Part shown: positions 25,429 through 34,234 of the stretch, in pieces
Layout: every line of letters starts with the position of its first letter
How positions within the stretch are numbered: position 1 is the first letter of the stretch
DNA from: Pantanalinema rosaneae
GTDB taxonomy: Bacteria; Cyanobacteriota; Cyanobacteriia; Leptolyngbyales; Leptolyngbyaceae
Length of the DNA: 64,000 nucleotides
Assembly (NCBI RefSeq): GCF_050753385.1
Contig: NZ_JBLZFZ010000024.1
Coordinates: forward strand, 1 to 64,000
Reading direction: 5' to 3'
Notes under the pieces: generated by a model
The model's input: only the letters and a program-made list of their open reading frames with translations
The model's database searches: none
What the model was told of the DNA's origin: nothing
Position numbers and translations under genes: made by a program

Positions 25429-27711
25429 TTACTCCATGGATTCCACGCTGGCTTTTAATCCCTGTGCCACCAGAATTTGCATCAGTTGATCGGCGCGGGA
25501 GCGATCGCCAAAAGCTCCGACCTGCATCACCATCCGTCCGCCATGGGATACCGCAAAGGCTCCTGGCACGAGTGATTTGACCTGGGCTTGCTGGCTATCG
25601 TCGGTAGCATCGACCACCACCCGATAGCGCACCACGACAAACGATCGCTGGGGCGGCACCGGTGGGCTATCGATCGTTTGATTGCCACTACTACGAGCGA
25701 CATACACCTGCGGCATATCCCCAATATTGCCGATCGGAATGTCTCCTCTGGGCACAGGCAGGATCTGAGGTACCTCGGCGGTAGTCGTGGATGAAGTAAT
25801 CCCTGGTGGCGGCGACGATGGGCGAACGACCACAGGTGCGACTGCTCCGGATTCAGGTGGGGGCACTGGAATTTCGATCGATGCTGCCTGTGCCGCCAGG
25901 GAATCAGGAGGTGTTAAGACCGGAGTTGAGGCTGGAGTTAGGACTGGAGTTGATTGGGAAAGCACTGGAGTACGGGGAGTCAGCACCGGGGAAGCCTGTG
26001 TCGCCGTGGGTGGAGTGCTACGGGTGACTACAGGTAGGGTAGGTAACGATCGCGAACTGGCTACCGCCGGAAGATTAGCGATCGTTCGCTCGGGGGCTTT
26101 AGTGGCGGAGACGGCGATCGTAGATAAACTGGTCGCTGTCGCCTCTGGTAGACCGGATGGTGTAGCCATAGGAGGGCGGCTGGGAGTTGCCATCGTCGGT
26201 GGCATGGCAGTGATGCTGTTAGACTCTGGTGTTTCTGGTGTAGGGACGGGAATGTCGATCGGGATGTCGGTGGTGGCGGTTCTAGCAGAGTTAATTGCCG
26301 CGAGCGGCTGGACGGTGGGCAAGGGCACGACAGGTTGGGGACGAGTTGCGATCGATGCGGTGGCAATTGGTTGAGCCGCTTGGCTAGGAGTACCCGTTGG
26401 TTCGGCTCGCACAATCACCTGCATGGGACGGGGGGACGGGGAAATGGAATTTGTTGCTGTACCGCTTAATTCGGTAGGAATTGGAAAAGCGGCAGCAGAC
26501 ACCTGATTAGGAGTAGCAGATGGCTGGCTGACTGGGGGATTTGTGGGTAACACTGCCCGAGCCGTTGTCGGTGGCTGACTTGAAATAGTTGGAACTGGCA
26601 GTTGTGAGCTAGGTGGCTGACTTGAGGTAGTTGGAACTGGCAGTTGTGGGCTAGGTGGTTGACTAGGAGGAGGTGGAGTGGCGGCAATGCTGGTCGCTTC
26701 CCGAGTCACCTGACCCAGCGTTTTAACCAAATCATTGCCATAGGCGACGATCGCTTGGCTGGCAGTCTCCGCATTAATATCTGCTTTGGCATTGTTGCGA
26801 AACACGTTCTTTCCCGGCTCAGTGGCTGTGCCCAGATTGGGTTGAGCCTGGGCGATCGCCACTAATCCGGCTTCAGTCTGGTCTTCGAGCAAATTGTTAC
26901 GAATGGTTGGTTGGGCGCTGGCTTGCACAACAATGCCAATCCGGTTTTGCCGTATCCGATTGTTGGTAATGACTGGGCTGGCTTGGTGATTGATCGCGAT
27001 TGCCACTCCAGTTTGTTCCAATAAGTTTTCTTGCACCTCCGGTCGGGCATTGTCTTGGATACTAATGCCATTCACACCATTGCGAGAAAAATAATTATCC
27101 CGCAGGGTTGCTTGACTCTGACCGCCGATCGCGATGCCGCTATGACCATTGGCGGTAAAAGTATTGTGAACGACGATCGGGCTGGTGGATTCCAACCATA
27201 ATCCATAGCCCTGGGATTCGCTATTCATCACCGAAACCCCGGCGAGCATGGCTTGATTTGCTCCCACGATCGTCACATTTTGGCGACCAGAGGTAGGACT
27301 GGTGAATTCCCCGCCCCCCCGAATTACCACCATTTGTCCACGATTTGGCACATCCCCTTGAATCGTAATTCCTGGCTTTAAGGCGATCGGGAAAATTTCG
27401 CCTGTTTCGGTGCTATAAGTCCCTGGAGTTAACAGAATGATCGTATTGGGTTGGGCAATCTGCAATGTCTTGGTCAGACTACGAAACGGGGCTAAATTAC
27501 TGCCATCGGCGGTGTAATCATTCCCAGAATTAGGATTTACGACTAATACGGTATAACTGGTCGGTGTTGCTTGAGCCAGTTGCATAGCCGGACGAAGCGG
27601 AACTGGTAGCGCCTGAGTAGGAGGGGTGAAGCTGCTCCATCCCAACGAAATTGCTGCCAGCATTCCGAATCTTAATTTCACAGAAAATTGGGGCATGAAA
27701 TACAGTCTCAT
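25429..27711 (-). CDS. DUF1565 right-handed beta-helix protein with C-terminal SPOR-like domain
   Basis: Secreted protein of about 760 residues. A signal peptide (LRFGMLAAISLGWSSF) is followed by a DUF1565/NosD-type parallel beta-helix (about 50-330) with repeated turns such as NTFTANGHSGIAIGG, NYFSRNGVNGISIQD and NRIRQNRIGIVVQ. Residues about 340-660 are a long Pro/Thr/Ser/Ala-rich linker, and the last 75 residues look like a SPOR (peptidoglycan-binding) domain: VVRYRVVVDATDDSQQAQV, then MVMQVGAFGDRSRADQLMQIL. The architecture suggests envelope anchoring, perhaps carbohydrate binding; no catalytic residues are evident. TTG 27720, ATG 27711 and ATG 27696 are all possible starts. The linker contains a 42-bp tandem repeat. 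Confidence 0.85.
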   Translation of the reverse strand: MRLYFMPQFSVKLRFGMLAAISLGWSSFTPPTQALPVPLRPAMQLAQATPTSYTVLVVNPNSGNDYTADGSNLAPFRSLTKTLQIAQPNTIILLTPGTYSTETGEIFPIALKPGITIQGDVPNRGQMVVIRGGGEFTSPTSGRQNVTIVGANQAMLAGVSVMNSESQGYGLWLESTSPIVVHNTFTANGHSGIAIGGQSQATLRDNYFSRNGVNGISIQDNARPEVQENLLEQTGVAIAINHQASPVITNNRIRQNRIGIVVQASAQPTIRNNLLEDQTEAGLVAIAQAQPNLGTATEPGKNVFRNNAKADINAETASQAIVAYGNDLVKTLGQVTREATSIAATPPPPSQPPSPQLPVPTTSSQPPSSQLPVPTISSQPPTTARAVLPTNPPVSQPSATPNQVSAAAFPIPTELSGTATNSISPSPRPMQVIVRAEPTGTPSQAAQPIATASIATRPQPVVPLPTVQPLAAINSARTATTDIPIDIPVPTPETPESNSITAMPPTMATPSRPPMATPSGLPEATATSLSTIAVSATKAPERTIANLPAVASSRSLPTLPVVTRSTPPTATQASPVLTPRTPVLSQSTPVLTPASTPVLTPPDSLAAQAASIEIPVPPPESGAVAPVVVRPSSPPPGITSSTTTAEVPQILPVPRGDIPIGNIGDMPQVYVARSSGNQTIDSPPVPPQRSFVVVRYRVVVDATDDSQQAQVKSLVPGAFAVSHGGRMVMQVGAFGDRSRADQLMQILVAQGLKASVESME
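26570..26653 (-). repeat. 42-bp tandem repeat in Pro-rich linker
   Basis: Two adjacent 42-bp units (26570-26611 and 26612-26653) differ at three positions and a partial third unit follows. The period is a multiple of three, so each unit adds 14 residues (SSQPPS-QLPVPT type) and the frame is kept. Copy-number change would alter only linker length. Confidence 0.85.
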
Positions 27712-28137
27712 GGGGTGCAAGGATTAAGGCTAAAATTAACTGTTTTCACAATTCAAATTAGGGCACGATCGACGATTTATCGTGGTGTTTGTATAGGCAA
27801 ACTTTGTAGTAATAACTTTGAAACTGACCCATGAACTACTCTCGCAATCCGTAGACCGCTGCTGCCAATCCAGCATTGGCAAATAAGACCTAACCCCAAC
27901 CAAATCGTCTACCTAAAGAGGTACGATCGCATCCGTTGAGAAAGGATGAATGATATCGGTCTACACTGTACTCCATCCTTTTCAGTTTGAAGCAGTAAAT
28001 TTGAATAAATTTGCTCAACTTTGTTGAGTAGTCTGATGAGAGATCTATCCGCCGATCTCCAGCAATTTGAGGGAACGATCATGAGCCATTTAGAATTCGA
28101 CGTATTAGGATAGAAACTGAGTAGATGTTATCGTCCG
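27712..28137. other. Divergent intergenic region before thiE
   Basis: About 425 bases without a gene. I looked for a TPP riboswitch ahead of thiE (CUGAGA and the partner ACCUGA elements) and saw none. HIP1-like CGATCG sites occur at about 27768 and 27925. No promoter is marked. Confidence 0.4.
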
Positions 28138-29208
28138 ATGACTAACATAAATAGCAGTAGTCGGTTTGTGCAATCAGCGTTATATCGCATTCTGGATGCG
28201 AACCTCGATCGGGCTCGCGAGGGCTTAAGAATTATTGAGGAATGGTGTCGGTTTGGCTTGGATAATTCCGCTCTGACTGAAGAGTGCAAAGATTTACGGC
28301 AGGAATTAGCCACCTGGCATCAGGCTGAACTCCGAACGGCTAGAGATACTCCGGCAGATCCGGGTACGGCATTGACCCATCCCCAGGAGGCGGAACGCAA
28401 GAGTGTGCAGCAGGTATTGCAGGCAAACCTATGCCGGGTTGAGGAGGCACTCCGGGTACTGGAAGAGTACGGCAAGGTGTATAAACCGGCGATGGCAAGT
28501 GCCTGTAAGCAAATGCGCTATCGCGTCTATACGCTGGAAAGCCAGTTAATTGCCTACGCCCGCCATCAACTGTTGCAGCGATCGCTGTTGTATTTAGTCA
28601 CCTCCCCTGGCGAAACCCTGTTTGCCACCGTAGAGGCAGCTTTGCAAGGAGGGTTAACTCTGGTGCAGTACCGTGATAAGGATGCCGATGATGAAACTCG
28701 GTTAAAGACGGCTCACAAGTTACGGCAGATCTGCCATCAGTACAATGCGCTGTTTATTATTAACGATCGCGTCGATCTGGCGGTCGCGGTAGATGCCGAT
28801 GGGGTGCATTTAGGGCAACAGGATATGCCGATCGCCTTAGCGCGACAACTGTTGGGAGCGCAACGGATTATTGGTTGTTCTACCCACAGTCCGGAGGATC
28901 TGGAACAGGCAATGCAGGAAGGTGCAGATTATGTCGGGGTGGGGCCGGTTTACGAAACTCCTACTAAAGCTGGGCGGTCTGCTGCCGGACTGGATTATGT
29001 GCGTTACGCGGCGGAATATGCCACCATTCCCTGGTTTGCGATCGGGGGCATTGATACCACCAATCTCTGTGACGTGATCCGGGCAGGAGCCGAACGGACG
29101 GCGGTGGTGCGTGCCATTATGCAAGCAGAGCAACCAACCTTGGTGACGCAATATTTTCTATCACAACTGATCAGTCGTCAACGCGAACGCGAACGATCGC
29201 ACAATTAA
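28138..29208 (+). CDS. thiE: Thiamine phosphate synthase with N-terminal extension
   Basis: Joins 4-amino-5-hydroxymethyl-2-methylpyrimidine diphosphate and the thiazole phosphate to make thiamine phosphate. At 356 residues it is far longer than E. coli ThiE (about 210), because it carries the cyanobacterial N-terminal helical domain (about 10-145: RILDANLDRAREGLRIIEEWCRF; RVEEALRVLEEYGK), which Pfam lists with the ThiD2 family. The C-terminal TIM barrel (150-345) has LVQYRDKDADDETR, FIINDRVDLAVAVDADGVHLGQQDMP, and the phosphate-binding VGVGPVYETPTKAG and FAIGGID. It is followed 16 bases later by thiS. Confidence 0.95.
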   Translation: MTNINSSSRFVQSALYRILDANLDRAREGLRIIEEWCRFGLDNSALTEECKDLRQELATWHQAELRTARDTPADPGTALTHPQEAERKSVQQVLQANLCRVEEALRVLEEYGKVYKPAMASACKQMRYRVYTLESQLIAYARHQLLQRSLLYLVTSPGETLFATVEAALQGGLTLVQYRDKDADDETRLKTAHKLRQICHQYNALFIINDRVDLAVAVDADGVHLGQQDMPIALARQLLGAQRIIGCSTHSPEDLEQAMQEGADYVGVGPVYETPTKAGRSAAGLDYVRYAAEYATIPWFAIGGIDTTNLCDVIRAGAERTAVVRAIMQAEQPTLVTQYFLSQLISRQRERERSHN

Positions 29209-29224
29209 TGTTTCACTTATCAGG

Positions 29225-29440
29225 ATGATGTCTGAGCAAATTACGCTACACGTTAATGGTGAAAATCGCACCTGTGCGCCACACACTGTTTTGCCTATAT
29301 TATTGGAACAATTAGGAATGAATCCGCGTTTAGTGGCAGTGGAATATAACGGGGAAATCTTACATCGGCAATTTTGGGATAATACGGAAATTCAGGCAGG
29401 CGATCGCTTGGAAATTGTGACGATCGTGGGGGGGGGTTAA
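29225..29440 (+). CDS. thiS: Sulfur carrier protein ThiS
   Basis: A 71-residue ubiquitin-fold protein that carries sulfur as a C-terminal thiocarboxylate for thiazole synthesis. It ends in the required diglycine (VTIVGGG), with one extra Gly, and has the typical MSEQITLHVNGENRTC start. Two adjacent ATGs (29225, 29228) are possible starts. It forms a two-gene unit with thiE; thiG, thiO and thiF are not in the window. The 3' end holds a run of nine G. Confidence 0.95.
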   Translation: MMSEQITLHVNGENRTCAPHTVLPILLEQLGMNPRLVAVEYNGEILHRQFWDNTEIQAGDRLEIVTIVGGG

Positions 29441-29580
29441 GGAAGGGAAATTAAATCAGTTTGAGATTGGGTAGGGGTGGGTTTCGCCGTTAAATCTATT
29501 CAGAATACAGATTGGTCTGCTAAATCCGTCAACTGTACGGGCGGGTTTATTTCATTCACCATCCTAAGGAGCAGGTAGAC

Positions 29581-29618
29581 AGGAAATAGGGGCAAGCCTG
29601 AATGGTCGCCCCTTTCCT
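29581..29618. terminator. Bidirectional terminator thiS / M48-like gene
   Basis: AGGAAATAGGGGC (29581-29593) pairs with GCCCCTTTCCT (29608-29618), with a two-base bulge, between two convergent genes. T-runs are short (TTT within and TAT after the stem). Confidence 0.55.
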
Positions 29619-29674
29619 ATTACCTTAATTGAACGAAGTAGCCTGATGCTTGATCGTGACCTGCGCTGGTTAGC

Positions 29675-31852
29675 TTAGTTCCCCAAACTCCACCAGGGAA
29701 GAGTGCCAGAGTTGAGTAGTTGCTGCACCCGCGTTTTAACCTGAGCAAATCGATTGGTATTGCCTGTGGCATTGTTGTTATATCCTGCCGAAGCCAAAAT
29801 TCTGGCTCCTACCTGTTCCGCCTGATTGGTCATCTGGCTGGTGTAATTTGGTTTGAATAATCCACTGATCACATTCCCCACCACGCCATTGATCACACTA
29901 CCCATGACCCCATTGGTCACTTCACCAATTTTGGGATTGATTAAGCCACCCACTTTAGGGAGTAGTTGGGCGATCGTATTCGTGACGTTGCCTTTATTCA
30001 CCAGTTGCATGGGATGAGACAACACACTATGCCCTAGTTGACGAGCAATCACATTGGCAAGGGCTGCCTCTGAATTGGCGTTAGCGATCGCTCCGGCGTT
30101 GATAAAGATCTTGCCGCCAGGAAGTGCTGACGCTGTCGCATTACTATCTCTGACAACATAGAATTCATGTTGTAAATCGGCGCGTCCTGCAACTCGGGCT
30201 AACCGCTGTCCCAACTCATTAATGTAGTTGACAACCTCTGTGTCATTAATCACTTCAACTTTATTGAGCATCTCCCGCGCCATTTGCGACCCGATCGATG
30301 ACTCACCCTGGAGAGAAGTGATCGCATTTTGCACTAAATTCGTGTTCGGTTTGCCACCCACCAGGAAATTCAACCCATTACTTAAAACATTGCCAATTAA
30401 ATTGCCTTTGCTTGTGCGTTGCGCCTCGGATTGTACCCGTTGTAACGCCTGTTCAGCCAGGGTTGTCAGTTCAGGAGTTAAGGGACTACTGGGATTGCTA
30501 GTCACGAACTGCCGCGCCGCGATTGAGGCTTCCATCCAGCGATTTGCCTTCATCAGGGCATTCACCTGCGATCGCACTAACTCGGGTTGGTTGGGATGGA
30601 GTGTAGCCGCTTGTTCCAGGGCAGATAAGGCTTCATTCGATCGAGCCGCCGCATTTAAAGCGTCTACCAATCGCAACTGGGCGGGAATAAATTGGGGATG
30701 GTTCTTGACCAACTGTTGCAGTGAGGTTAATTCTGCATTACTTAACCGTTGGGATTGTGAGGTATTAATCCGTTGCCAAACCAGTTGCATATCCGCCGGG
30801 AGTAACGCTGGATTGGTAATTGCCGTCAGTTGGGTCGCTGCATTGGTAGCAGGTTGGCTATTGGGATTGTTCACCCAGACGCTGTTGCCATTGGTGGCGG
30901 GTGGTGTCGGGGAAATCGGTTGTCCGGGAATCGGGGTGACGATCGGAACGCCGTTCGGATAAACGCCAGGGACTGCCATACCGGGATACATCACTTGCCC
31001 TGGTAATGGGGTGGCATATACGGGTTGTCCTGGTACGCCAGTGGGATACACCATTTGCCCCGGATTCACCACAGGATAGGTGCCGGGATAGACCGCTTGA
31101 CCCGGTAATGTGGTTGGATAGACGGGCTGGTTGGGAATTCCTACCGAGGTTGTCACCTGTACCGAAATGCCCCCTGGATTGGTGGGTTGCCCGGGGACAG
31201 CCACAGGATAAACGCCTGGGGGATAGGTCGGATATGCTACGGGATAATTGGCAGGATAATTGGCAGGGTAATTGACTGGGTAGTTAGCCGGGTAGTTAGC
31301 CGGGTAATTCGTCGGATAAACGGTCTGCCCAGGAACCTGATTGGGAACGGGCACAGCGATCGGGTACATCATCTGCCCTGGATACCCTACGATCGGAGTC
31401 CCGGTAACGGTATTAACGGGTGTAGAGGTCAGCGTTGGGGCGGAGGTGGTTGTCGCCGTTGGGTTCGTTCCAGATATTGGCTGTACCGGAATTGCCTCTG
31501 CGGTTGCTGTAGCACTAGGAGTAGGACTAGGAGTTGCTGCCGTGGGTGGGTTGGAACTACTGCTGGTATTGGGTTGACCTGAGGTAGTTTGAACCGTTCC
31601 AGATGTTGTTGTCGTTGTGGTTGTAGTAGATCCAGAGACAACGGGGCTTGCCGTTGCAGCCGGGGGCGCTGAAGGGGGGGGAACTGGGTTGTTGTTATTA
31701 ACCGTTTCAACAGTGACCGTAGTAGAACCAGTCGTTGTTGTCGTCGGTGTAGTTTGAGCCAGAACCGTAGGGGAGAGGAGGAGAACACATACTGCACTTA
31801 GCGGCATGGTTCTCAGAGCATTGATCAACAGAGAACGATGGTAATAGTTCAT
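29675..31852 (-). CDS. M48-like metalloprotease homologue with degenerate active site
   Basis: A 725-residue exported protein. Parts: signal peptide (LSAVCVLLLSPTVLA), a low-complexity Thr/Ser/Pro region and a run of NYPx and VYPxxxPGQ repeats (to about 320), TPR-like helices (about 345-460), then an M48 peptidase fold (about 500-725). The fold is clear: DLQHEFYVVRDSNATASALPGGKIFINAGAI is typical of Oma1/BepA/YfgC. However, HExxH is replaced by R604-Q605-L-G-H608, so the first His and the catalytic Glu are gone, and the third zinc ligand is Gln677 (QAEQVG for the usual EADxxG). It is therefore probably a non-catalytic member. The likely role is envelope chaperone or scaffold; this is inferred. 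Confidence 0.82.
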   Translation of the reverse strand: MNYYHRSLLINALRTMPLSAVCVLLLSPTVLAQTTPTTTTTGSTTVTVETVNNNNPVPPPSAPPAATASPVVSGSTTTTTTTTSGTVQTTSGQPNTSSSSNPPTAATPSPTPSATATAEAIPVQPISGTNPTATTTSAPTLTSTPVNTVTGTPIVGYPGQMMYPIAVPVPNQVPGQTVYPTNYPANYPANYPVNYPANYPANYPVAYPTYPPGVYPVAVPGQPTNPGGISVQVTTSVGIPNQPVYPTTLPGQAVYPGTYPVVNPGQMVYPTGVPGQPVYATPLPGQVMYPGMAVPGVYPNGVPIVTPIPGQPISPTPPATNGNSVWVNNPNSQPATNAATQLTAITNPALLPADMQLVWQRINTSQSQRLSNAELTSLQQLVKNHPQFIPAQLRLVDALNAAARSNEALSALEQAATLHPNQPELVRSQVNALMKANRWMEASIAARQFVTSNPSSPLTPELTTLAEQALQRVQSEAQRTSKGNLIGNVLSNGLNFLVGGKPNTNLVQNAITSLQGESSIGSQMAREMLNKVEVINDTEVVNYINELGQRLARVAGRADLQHEFYVVRDSNATASALPGGKIFINAGAIANANSEAALANVIARQLGHSVLSHPMQLVNKGNVTNTIAQLLPKVGGLINPKIGEVTNGVMGSVINGVVGNVISGLFKPNYTSQMTNQAEQVGARILASAGYNNNATGNTNRFAQVKTRVQQLLNSGTLPWWSLGN
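31230..31320 (-). repeat. 12-bp tandem repeats encoding NYPx
   Basis: About seven consecutive 12-bp units such as AATTGGCAGGAT and AGTTAGCCGGGT encode Asn-Tyr-Pro-Ala/Val/Thr on the minus strand. Units diverge at the third codon positions, which shows that the peptide and not just the DNA is being kept. They lie in the N-terminal half of the M48-like protein. Confidence 0.8.
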
Positions 31853-32372
31853 ATTGCCTGGTTGTTAGAAATGATGCGAGGAGACACCCTGTAACTACGC
31901 ACCCTGAACGATTGAGAAGCAACAAAACTCCTAGTCTGTGAATGATTGAGAAGCATTACCAATCATATTCACAGTTAAATCTTGTGACTAAATTGTTTGT
32001 TTCAATGCTGGAATTAGTAGTTTGTAGACTGATTGCGATCGCTCTGGAGGTGATCAACATCCATGACGAGCAGAAATGGACTTTGCCTGAGATCGACTGA
32101 GATTAACTGAGGTTATTCTCAAACGCATTTCTCACTCACGCAGACATCTTCAGGACAACCTGACTAATTTCTTTCAGCCACAAGATTCTGGAAACCACGA
32201 TCTGAACTGATTAGGGCTTCAGCTTCTCAATCACGAAGAACCGTTGGATAACGAGTTCTCTAAAAACAGGCTGATTGTATCTACTCTGATGACAATAGGT
32301 GACCAGAAGTTCCGATCGCAACCATATTTTTTTTCAGTAGTTTTTAGTGATGAGCCTTCGCTAAATCTGTTC
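31853..32372. other. Intergenic region upstream of M48-like gene
   Basis: About 520 bases without a gene. TGAA[CT]GATTGAGAAGCA occurs at 31905-31921 and 31939-31955 (34 bases apart). The second copy lies inside an inverted repeat, CTGTGAATGATT (31936-31947) with AATC-AT-ATTCACAG (31961-31974), with a two-base bulge. These sit 50-120 bases ahead of the minus-strand M48-like gene and could be operator sites or a leader hairpin. Confidence 0.45.
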
Positions 32373-33182
32373 TCAGGTACAGTGCTGCTGACAGAAAGCT
32401 AGAGCTACAGACAGATCACTTGTTTGTTGAGGATAGGCGATCGCAGGACGACCAATCACCACTAAGGGAATGCCTAATTCGGCGGCTAGCTGTCGCTTCA
32501 CCAGTTCTCCCCCTGCTGTCCCAGATGCTTTAGTCACAACCATCGTCATCTGCCAGTGTTGCCATAGCGCCCGTTCCAAGCTGACCGAGAGCGGTGGACG
32601 GAAGGCAATCAACCGATCGCTAGTAAACCCTGCTTGTAATGCCGCTTCTAGTGCCGTCATCGAGGGGAGAATCCGGGCAAACAAGGTGGCTCGTTCCTGC
32701 CAGGACTGAAACAATGACAGCGATCGATATCCCAGCGTCAATAACACCCGCTGACCCATTAAATAATCTCCCTGCAATAGCGTGTCTAAGCTATCCAGAT
32801 ACACTAAATTCCTCAGAGACGCTAGTTGCCCCATCTCCCCTATCTCCCCCATCTCCCCACTAATCTCCGGTCGCTCATACCGTAAATATGGCAGGTGATA
32901 GGTCTGTGCCACTGCGATCGCTAATTGCGAGATTTCCACGGCGAAGGGATGGGAGGCATCCAAAATCGCGCCGATCTGGTATGTCTGTAAAAAGGTAGGG
33001 CAAGAGGTGGCAGTCAGGTAGCCGACCCAAACCTGCACGTTAGGCGCACTGGGATACAGCGATCGAGCCGCTTCGGTTGTCACTGAGATGATGCAATTTA
33101 ACCCGGATAGGGCGATCGCCTGTGCCAGAGCGGCACTCTCCTGGGTGCCACCGATTAACCAAAGTCGTTTCCCAGTTAGCAA
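32373..33182 (-). CDS. cobK: Precorrin-6A / cobalt-precorrin-6A reductase
   Basis: CobK/CbiJ reduces (cobalt-)precorrin-6A with NADPH in cobalamin (or pseudocobalamin) synthesis. The 269 residues start with the nucleotide-binding KRLWLIGGTQESAALAQAI, and have ILDASHPFAVEISQLAIA and the LPYLRYERPE segment, all typical. An unusual acidic insert, GEMGEIGEMG, follows that segment and is encoded by a CCCATCTCC-type microsatellite. The C-terminal VTKASGTAGGELVKRQLAAELGIPLVVIGRP fits the family. No other cob gene is nearby, as is common in cyanobacteria. It is 19 bases downstream of the methyltransferase gene and probably co-transcribed. Confidence 0.92.
   Translation of the reverse strand: MLTGKRLWLIGGTQESAALAQAIALSGLNCIISVTTEAARSLYPSAPNVQVWVGYLTATSCPTFLQTYQIGAILDASHPFAVEISQLAIAVAQTYHLPYLRYERPEISGEMGEIGEMGQLASLRNLVYLDSLDTLLQGDYLMGQRVLLTLGYRSLSLFQSWQERATLFARILPSMTALEAALQAGFTSDRLIAFRPPLSVSLERALWQHWQMTMVVTKASGTAGGELVKRQLAAELGIPLVVIGRPAIAYPQQTSDLSVALAFCQQHCT
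32830..32868. repeat. CCCATCTCC microsatellite within cobK
   Basis: A pyrimidine-rich tract, CCCCATCTCCCCTATCTCCC onward, made of four degenerate nine-base units inside cobK. It keeps frame and encodes an acidic GEMGEIGEMGQ loop. A related pyrimidine tract precedes the helicase gene at 512-556. Confidence 0.7.
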
Positions 33183-33201
33183 TGATGCATCACCAATGTC
33201 G

Positions 33202-33972
33202 CTAAAACCCTACTTTATAGAGCAGGAACAACTCCTCGGCCTGACTCTTGACAATGCGCCCACCGACCGATTGAATTAATTTTTTCCACTGGGCAACCGG
33301 TTCTAAAACAACTTCCGCCCCCAAATAGGTTTCTAAGATTGCCCAGTTTTCCGCTAACGGAGCGTCCGTGTCTACAAGGTCAAACACAAAGAAACCACCG
33401 GGTTTCAGCACTTTCTTGACGGCAGTCATCACCTCACCCCAATACGAGAGTGGATAGTAGCAACTGACACCCGTCGCAATCACTAAATCAAATTGACCAT
33501 CTGGGTAGTTCAACTGATGGGCTGGAGCTAGTTCTACGCCTTTAAATAGTTTGGAGTTGAGTTGTGGCCCTCGGGCATTGAGGAGTTCCTGGGCAACGTT
33601 ACTGATCTCTTGCCCGTAGAAGAAAGCTCCCCAGTCCCGCCAGGGATAAATTAAAAAGCTGACTCCGCAACCAATGTCTAAACAGCGTTGATTTTTTTGC
33701 GGCAGTGCCAGTTGCCAGAACGGAGAGGTCAGTTTTGCCTGGAGCAGTCCGGCGGCACGTTCCTGCGCGATCGGCATTGCCTGAACTTCCTCTGGCAACT
33801 CCGGTGTCTCACCGCGATACTCCCGATTAAAGCGGTAGGCGACGGTGTTTAAGCGCTCTTGCCAATCCTGGGGTTGACTCAACGCCCCAAAAAAACTGGT
33901 GTTGGAAAATGCAGACTCGGATTCGGAATTCGGTTTTTTTGCCATTGTTTTGGTGGTGAGCGGATCGCTCAT
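33202..33972 (-). CDS. Class I SAM-dependent methyltransferase
   Basis: A 256-residue soluble methyltransferase. The Rossmann motif I is QRCLDIGCGVSFLIYPW, followed by FFYGQEIS (motif II acidic end), FDLVIATGVSCYYPLSYWGEV, and KVLKPGGFFVFDLVDTD (motif post-I to III). The N-terminal 70 residues (LNTVAYRFNREYRGE, MPIAQERAAGLLQAKL) form a helical cap. The substrate cannot be told by eye. Its position 19 bases ahead of cobK suggests co-transcription, but a role in corrin synthesis is not indicated by the sequence. The start could also be the Met ten codons in (MAKKPNSESES). Confidence 0.85.
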   Translation of the reverse strand: MSDPLTTKTMAKKPNSESESAFSNTSFFGALSQPQDWQERLNTVAYRFNREYRGETPELPEEVQAMPIAQERAAGLLQAKLTSPFWQLALPQKNQRCLDIGCGVSFLIYPWRDWGAFFYGQEISNVAQELLNARGPQLNSKLFKGVELAPAHQLNYPDGQFDLVIATGVSCYYPLSYWGEVMTAVKKVLKPGGFFVFDLVDTDAPLAENWAILETYLGAEVVLEPVAQWKKLIQSVGGRIVKSQAEELFLLYKVGF

Positions 33973-34051
33973 AGTCAGCCGTTAGCGATCGACATCATTA
34001 TCCAGCTAAAAACTGAAGACTAACAACTGGCACTTGCATCCCTGAGTCTTT

Positions 34052-34234
34052 CTAACTGCCTTTTAATGCCTTAGTGAAATTCCGGCGATAGGACTTATTA
34101 AATACCAACACTGGCCACAATAACCCCAGGTAAATCCGTCCCTGGCTAAAGTTGGTGCGGTTAAACCCACTCCAGAATTTCCATAGCCCGCCTGCGTAAA
34201 CAATCCCTAACACAATTGCGACGATCGTTTCCAT
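34052..34234 (-). CDS. Small single-pass membrane protein
   Basis: A 60-residue protein, METIVAIVLGIVYAGGLWKFW onward, with one hydrophobic helix at the N-terminus, a second weaker one (IYLGLLWPVLVF) and a basic C-terminus (NKSYRRNFTKALKG). A frame extension adds three residues (ATG 34243). No family is recognised. The amphipathic layout and cyanobacteria-typical codon use make it a plausible real gene. Confidence 0.6.
   Translation of the reverse strand: METIVAIVLGIVYAGGLWKFWSGFNRTNFSQGRIYLGLLWPVLVFNKSYRRNFTKALKGS

Noticed and set aside
25787..26374. 195-codon plus-strand frame
   Set aside because: It lies wholly antisense to the Pro/Thr-rich linker of the beta-helix protein; its Gly/Val-rich composition is the mirror of that linker.
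27840..28137. Possible TPP riboswitch upstream of thiE
   Set aside because: The conserved CUGAGA and ACC-CUUGAACCUG elements are absent.
30228..30962. 244-codon plus-strand frame
   Set aside because: Antisense to the M48-like gene; no domain, and cysteine/serine-rich composition expected from the opposite strand.
31230..31320. CRISPR-like repeats
   Set aside because: The repeats are 12-bp, contiguous and coding (NYPx); there are no spacers and no cas genes.
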